The translations under genes and the position numbers were made by a program. DNA of 9,087 bases from an uncultured Faecalibaculum sp. (lineage in GTDB: Bacteria > Bacillota_I > Bacilli_A > Erysipelotrichales > Erysipelotrichaceae), in assembly GCF_910588395.1 (NCBI RefSeq), contig NZ_CAJUPA010000060.1, positions 1 to 9,087 on the forward strand. The letters run 5' to 3'. This document shows positions 5,515 to 9,087 of the stretch, piece by piece. The notes under the pieces were generated by a model. That model saw only the letters and a program-made list of their open reading frames with translations, was not told the origin of the DNA and did no database searches. Position 1 is the first letter of the stretch. The number at the start of each line of letters is the position of its first letter.

Positions 5515-5551
5515 CAAACAAGTGAAACAAAAACGAACAAATTCAAACGAA
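5515..5551. promoter_or_regulatory. Candidate LacR operator: four phased AAACAA-type repeats
   Basis: Four related octamers start at 5515 (CAAACAAG), 5524 (GAAACAAA), 5534 (CGAACAAA) and 5544 (CAAACGAA), spaced 9, 10 and 10 bp, so they lie on one face of the helix directly after the transcription start. DeoR-family repressors often bind tandem TTTGTTT-like repeats, of which this is the complement. A bound repressor would block promoter escape. The sequence pattern is seen directly; LacR binding is inferred. Confidence 0.55.
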
Positions 5552-5584
5552 TCACAGGAAACGAAAGAAGAAGGAGGAACCTGT

Positions 5585-6985
5585 ATGAAAACACTTCCGG
5601 AAGATTTTATCTTCGGCGGTGCCACCGCTGCCTATCAGGCAGAAGGCGCCACGAAGGAAGGCGGCAAGGGCCCGGTGGCCTGGGATGATTATCTGGAAAA
5701 ACAGGGGCGGTTTCTCGCGGATCCCGCCAGCGATTTCTACCACAAATACCCCGAAGATCTTGAACTCTGTTCCATGTTCGGAGTCAACGGCATCCGGCTG
5801 TCCATTGCCTGGAGCCGGATTTTCCCGGAAGGAACCGGACGTGTCAATCAGGAAGGGGTCGATTTCTATCACAAGGTACTGGCGGAAGCACAAAAGCGGG
5901 GCATCAAGGTGTTTGTGACCCTGCACCACTTCGACACGCCCAAGGCGCTCTTTGACCAGGGGGATTTCCTGAACCGGGACACAATCGATGCCTTTGTGGA
6001 CTATGCCCAATTCTGCTTTGAGGAATATCCCGAGGTGGAGTACTGGACGACCTTCAATGAAATCTATCCCATTGCCACAAACCAGTATCTGCTGGGAATC
6101 TTCCCGCCGGGAATCAAATACGATCTGTCAAAAGTCATTGCCTGCCTCCACAACATGATGGTGGCCCACGCCCGGACAGTGAACCTGTTCAAGGAAGGCG
6201 GCTATGCCGGGCAGATCGGTGTGGTCCACTCTCTGGAAACCAAGTATCCGGCTTCCGATGCCCCGGAAGACGTGCATGCGGCATTCCTGGATGATGCCCT
6301 GAGCATCCGCTTCCTGCTGGATGCCACGTACAAAGGCGGCTATTCCAGGGAAACGCTGGAGGCGCTGGATGAGATCTGCGCCGCCAATGATGCTGCTTAT
6401 GATTTCCCGGAAGAGGACTTCATCGAACTGGAGAAGGCGAAGGACCGCAATGACTATCTGGGCATCAATCACTACTCCAGCCACTTTGTGAAAGCCTACA
6501 ACGGCGAAAATGCCATTCACCACAACGGCACCGGAGACAAGGGCACCGGGTCCTACAAGGTGAAGGGCATCGGTGAGCGCATCTACAAGGAAGGGCTGGA
6601 ACGGACTGACTGGGACTGGCTGATCTACCCCCAGGGTCTGTATGATCTGCTGCAGCGGATCAAACGGGATTACCCCAACTACAAAGCCATTTACATCACG
6701 GAAAACGGCATGGGGTACAAAGATGTGTTCCAGGACGGGATCATCATGGATGGACCCCGCATTGACTACATCAGAAAGTATCTGGGTGCAGTGGCGGATG
6801 CCATTGAACAGGGTGTCAATGTGAAGGGCTACTTCCTCTGGTCGCTGATGGATGTGTTCTCCTGGTCCAATGGATACAACAAGCGCTACGGCCTGTTCTT
6901 CGTGGACTTCGAGACGCAGAAACGCTATCCCAAGGAATCCGCCTGGTGGTACAAGCAGCTGGCAGAGACAAAGACAATTTTATAA
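5585..6985 (+). CDS. lacG: 6-phospho-beta-galactosidase (GH1)
   Basis: This 466-aa cytoplasmic GH1 enzyme cleaves lactose-6-phosphate to glucose and galactose-6-phosphate. Acid/base E159 is in TFNEI (156-160) and nucleophile E373 in ITENG (371-375). The phosphate-recognition motif SWSNGYNKRY (426-435) supplies S426, K433 and Y435, which separates 6-phospho-glycosidases of this type from plain beta-glucosidases. Length matches LacG of lactococci and staphylococci (468-470 aa). The start at 5585 is chosen for AAGGAGG about 7 nt upstream and because MKTLPEDFIFGGATAAYQ aligns with family N-termini; an in-frame ATG at 5504 sits at the promoter -10 and is rejected. It is the first gene of the operon, 29 nt before lacF, whereas in the classic gram-positive lac operons lacG follows lacF and lacE. 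Its high similarity to LacG makes a cellobiose or arbutin function unlikely. Confidence 0.96.
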   Translation: MKTLPEDFIFGGATAAYQAEGATKEGGKGPVAWDDYLEKQGRFLADPASDFYHKYPEDLELCSMFGVNGIRLSIAWSRIFPEGTGRVNQEGVDFYHKVLAEAQKRGIKVFVTLHHFDTPKALFDQGDFLNRDTIDAFVDYAQFCFEEYPEVEYWTTFNEIYPIATNQYLLGIFPPGIKYDLSKVIACLHNMMVAHARTVNLFKEGGYAGQIGVVHSLETKYPASDAPEDVHAAFLDDALSIRFLLDATYKGGYSRETLEALDEICAANDAAYDFPEEDFIELEKAKDRNDYLGINHYSSHFVKAYNGENAIHHNGTGDKGTGSYKVKGIGERIYKEGLERTDWDWLIYPQGLYDLLQRIKRDYPNYKAIYITENGMGYKDVFQDGIIMDGPRIDYIRKYLGAVADAIEQGVNVKGYFLWSLMDVFSWSNGYNKRYGLFFVDFETQKRYPKESAWWYKQLAETKTIL

Positions 6986-7014
6986 GGAAAGAAAAAGAAA
7001 AGGAGACAGCAAAA

Positions 7015-7326
7015 ATGACGAAAGACGAAATGAATATGGTGGGCTTTGAAATCGTGGCCTATTCCGGAGATGCCCGCAGCACACTGCTGCAGCTGCTGAA
7101 GGAAGTGCGTTCCGGCAACTTCGCCAATGTGGAGGCGCTGCTGGCGGATGCAGATGAAAACATCAACCAGGCACACCGTTCCCAGACACAGATCCTGGCA
7201 GCGGAAGCGTCCGGAGACAACATGGATATGGGCTTCATCTTCGTGCACGGACAGGATCACCTCATGACCACGATCCTGCTGCGGGATCTGATCACCGACA
7301 TGGTGGAACTGTACAAGCGGAGCTGA
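7015..7326 (+). CDS. lacF: Lactose-specific PTS EIIA component
   Basis: This 103-aa protein is a phosphocarrier that accepts phosphate from HPr and passes it to the EIIB domain of LacE. It has the usual all-helical EIIA-lac length (103-105 aa). The active-site segment FVHGQDHLMT (76-85) holds phosphorylated H78, at the same residue number as in characterised LacF, with D81 as the expected magnesium ligand in the trimer and H82 nearby. The start at 7015 follows AAGGAGA (7000-7006) and is favoured over an upstream in-frame ATG at 6946 inside lacG. It lies 29 nt after lacG and 4 nt before lacE. The related cellobiose EIIA is a formal alternative, but the lacG/lacE neighbours decide. Confidence 0.95.
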   Translation: MTKDEMNMVGFEIVAYSGDARSTLLQLLKEVRSGNFANVEALLADADENINQAHRSQTQILAAEASGDNMDMGFIFVHGQDHLMTTILLRDLITDMVELYKRS

Positions 7327-7330
7327 GATC

Positions 7331-9028
7331 ATGAACGCGATCATCGGATTTATTGAAAAGGGCAAGCCTTTCTTCAACAAACTGGCAGGGAATGCTTACC
7401 TGCAGGCGATCCGGGACGGGTTTCTGGCAGCCATGCCAGCCATCCTGTTCTCGAGCATTTTCATTCTCTGCGCGGCGCTTCCCGAAGTCTTCGGCATCGT
7501 GCTGCCGGAGGCAGTCAGCGGCTGGCTGTGGCGGGTCTACAACCTGTCCATGGGCATCGTGGGCATCCTGGTGGCAGCCACCACAGCCCGGGCCCTGGGA
7601 GAAAACTTCCAGCGCAGACTGCCCAAAGGCATGACGATGAATGTCGTTTCCATCATGCTGGCTTCCATTTCCGGTTTCCTGATGCTGGCGGTGACGGAAA
7701 TTGACGGCGGAATCGATGTGACCTATCTGGGCACCAAGGGCCTGCTCTGTTCCTTCATCTCGGCGTTCATCACCGCGAACATGTACAGGTTCTGCACGTT
7801 GAAGAACATCACCATCAAGATGCCGCCGGAAGTACCCGGGGTCATCTCCAATGTGTTCAAGAATGTGTTCCCGTTTTCCTTCTCCGTTCTGTGCTGTGTG
7901 GCCATTGATTTTGTTTCCACGCAGTTCTTCGGCGTGAGATTTGCGGAAAGTCTGATCACCCTGTTCTCCCCGCTGTTCAGTGCTGCAGATTCCTATTTTG
8001 GCCTGGGGCTGATTGCAGGGGCAATGGCATTCTTCTGGTTTCTGGGCATTCACGGTCCTTCCATCGTGGAGCCGGCGGTGGCAGCTGCCATTTATGCGAA
8101 TGTGGAAGCCAACCTGATGCTGGTGCAGAACGGCGAGCAGGCTTCCCATGCCCTGACAGTTGGATTCAACAACTTCATTGCCTGCCTGGGTGGGACGGGC
8201 TGCACGCTGGTGGTGCCCTTCCTGTTCATGTGGATCTGCAAGTCCAGACAGCTGAAGGCAGTGGGCAAGGCGTCGTTCCTGCCGGTGATTTTCAATGTCA
8301 ATGAGCCGATTCTTTTCGCGGCGCCCATTGTCCTGAACCCGTATTTCTTTGTACCGTTCCTGCTGGCTCCCATTGCCAATGCGGTTCTGTTCAAGTTCTT
8401 CATTGATGTTCTGAACATGAATTCCTTCATCTATGTGCTCCCCTGGGCTACACCTGCCCCGGTAGGACTTTTCCTGGGGACTGGCATGGCACCCATGGCC
8501 CTGCTGTGTGCCGTGGTGCTGATTGCCGTGGATGCGCTGATCTACATTCCCTTTGTCAAAGCCTATGACTCCAATCTCGTGGCGGAAGAAGCATTCAAAG
8601 CCTCTGCACCGGAGAGCCGGGAGGAGCCGGCACCGGTACAGAGTGCGGCAGCTGCCCGGCAGGAACCGGCTCAGGCTGCCGCAGAGGCCCCGGCGTCTGT
8701 GAGCGAAGACAAGCCGCTGAATGTGCTGGTGCTCTGCGTGGGTGCAGGTACTTCGGCGATGTTTGCCAATGCGGTGAACAAAGGGGCAGAGGAAAAGCAC
8801 CTGCCGGTGAAGGCGCAGGCAGAGGCCTTCGGGTCTCATACCGGGATCCTGGATGAGTTCCAGCTGGTGGTGCTGTCCCCGCAGGTGCAGTCCCGCTATG
8901 ATGAGATCAAAAGCGATGCGGACAGGTACGGGATCAAAGTGGTGAAAACCAAAGGTGCGCAGTATATCGGGCTGACCCGGGATCCGGCGGGCGCGGTGGA
9001 TTTCGTGGTCCGGGAATCGCAGGACTAA
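7331..9028 (+). CDS. lacE: Lactose-specific PTS EIICB permease
   Basis: This 565-aa membrane protein carries lactose across the membrane and phosphorylates it at galactose C6. The EIIC domain (about 1-415) has a series of hydrophobic spans, the loop FLGIHGPSIVEP (237-248) with H241, and the family motif NVNEPILFAAP (322-332) with E325 for sugar binding. An Ala/Pro/Glu-rich flexible linker (about 420-460) joins it to the EIIB domain (462-565), where C469 in VLCVGAGTSAM (467-477) is the phosphorylated cysteine. Fused C-B order and length match LacE of staphylococci and lactococci. A GGAG at 7319-7322 inside the end of lacF, 8 nt before the ATG, and a 4-nt gap suggest translational coupling. The galE reading frame begins 4 nt after its stop. 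Confidence 0.96.
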   Translation: MNAIIGFIEKGKPFFNKLAGNAYLQAIRDGFLAAMPAILFSSIFILCAALPEVFGIVLPEAVSGWLWRVYNLSMGIVGILVAATTARALGENFQRRLPKGMTMNVVSIMLASISGFLMLAVTEIDGGIDVTYLGTKGLLCSFISAFITANMYRFCTLKNITIKMPPEVPGVISNVFKNVFPFSFSVLCCVAIDFVSTQFFGVRFAESLITLFSPLFSAADSYFGLGLIAGAMAFFWFLGIHGPSIVEPAVAAAIYANVEANLMLVQNGEQASHALTVGFNNFIACLGGTGCTLVVPFLFMWICKSRQLKAVGKASFLPVIFNVNEPILFAAPIVLNPYFFVPFLLAPIANAVLFKFFIDVLNMNSFIYVLPWATPAPVGLFLGTGMAPMALLCAVVLIAVDALIYIPFVKAYDSNLVAEEAFKASAPESREEPAPVQSAAAARQEPAQAAAEAPASVSEDKPLNVLVLCVGAGTSAMFANAVNKGAEEKHLPVKAQAEAFGSHTGILDEFQLVVLSPQVQSRYDEIKSDADRYGIKVVKTKGAQYIGLTRDPAGAVDFVVRESQD

Positions 9029-9032
9029 CGTC

Positions 9033-9087
9033 ATGAGAATACTGGTAACAGGAGGTGCCGGCTATATCGGCAGTCACACTGCGGTGG
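9033..9087 (+). CDS. galE: UDP-glucose 4-epimerase, N-terminus only (runs off window)
   Basis: Only 18 codons are in view: MRILVTGGAGYIGSHTAV. This is the NAD-binding Rossmann start (GGxGYIGSH) of GalE, which interconverts UDP-galactose and UDP-glucose. AGGA at 9021-9024 overlaps the region just before the lacE stop, 8 nt before the ATG. The 4-nt gap to lacE places it in the lac operon. Other extended SDR epimerases share this motif, but TGGAGYIGSHT is highly typical of GalE. The rest of the gene, and whether galT, galK or tagatose-pathway genes follow, cannot be seen. Confidence 0.85.
   Translation, partial: MRILVTGGAGYIGSHTAV

Noticed and set aside
5504..5584. Upstream in-frame start for lacG at 5504
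   Set aside because: It overlaps the promoter -10 and lies before the predicted transcription start. ATG 5585 has AAGGAGG and matches LacG N-termini.
7292..9034. Very long open frame (580 aa) on the - strand opposite lacE
   Set aside because: It mirrors lacE codon usage, is rich in His, Arg and Gln in a way typical of antisense shadows, and has no recognisable domain. LacE is certain on the other strand.
1..9087. CRISPR array, insertion sequence, prophage or toxin-antitoxin genes
   Set aside because: No regular direct-repeat/spacer pattern, transposase, integrase, terminal inverted repeats or toxin-antitoxin pair was seen in either strand.

Overview
The window reads as low-GC-phylum (Firmicutes/Bacillota) DNA with a fairly high GC content for that group and heavy use of CGG arginine codons. 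The lactose PTS genes, a DeoR-type LacR repressor, a textbook cre site, AGGAGG-type ribosome binding sites and an oleate hydratase would all suit a gut lactic-type Firmicute. Erysipelotrichaceae is my best guess, but this is inferred from gene content and GC impression, not from a search.

Layout. Positions 1-101 are the 3' part of a 5S rRNA gene, so the end of an rRNA locus lies at the left edge. An intrinsic terminator follows at 107-133. Next comes a cytoplasmic GH13 alpha-amylase-family glycosidase on the + strand (310-1608), preceded by an extended -10 promoter and a possible LacI-type operator. It converges on an oleate hydratase gene on the - strand (1773-3563), and the two share a strong two-way hairpin terminator at 1637-1678. 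A 348-base spacer (3564-3911) has no gene but holds a likely oleate hydratase promoter, several hairpins and a terminator for the operon to its right.

The right half is a lactose-use locus. lacR and a HAD-family phosphatase form a translationally coupled pair on the - strand (5338 to 3912, ATGA overlap). lacG, lacF, lacE and the start of galE run divergently on the + strand (from 5585), with gaps of 29, 4 and 4 bases, so they are almost certainly one operon. LacE and LacF import lactose as lactose-6-phosphate, LacG splits it to glucose and galactose-6-phosphate, and LacR represses until the sugar is present. The 246-base divergent region carries consensus promoters in both directions, a perfect cre box over the lacG -35 element, and helically phased AAACAA-type repeats that are good candidates for LacR operators.

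Nothing here looks like a wholly new system. The points most worth a second look are the regulatory architecture of the lac intergenic region, the coupling of lacR to a HAD enzyme with Asn in place of the usual second motif-I Asp, the placement of galE in a lactose-PTS operon, the shortened 5S helix IV, and the hairpin-rich spacer upstream of oleate hydratase.
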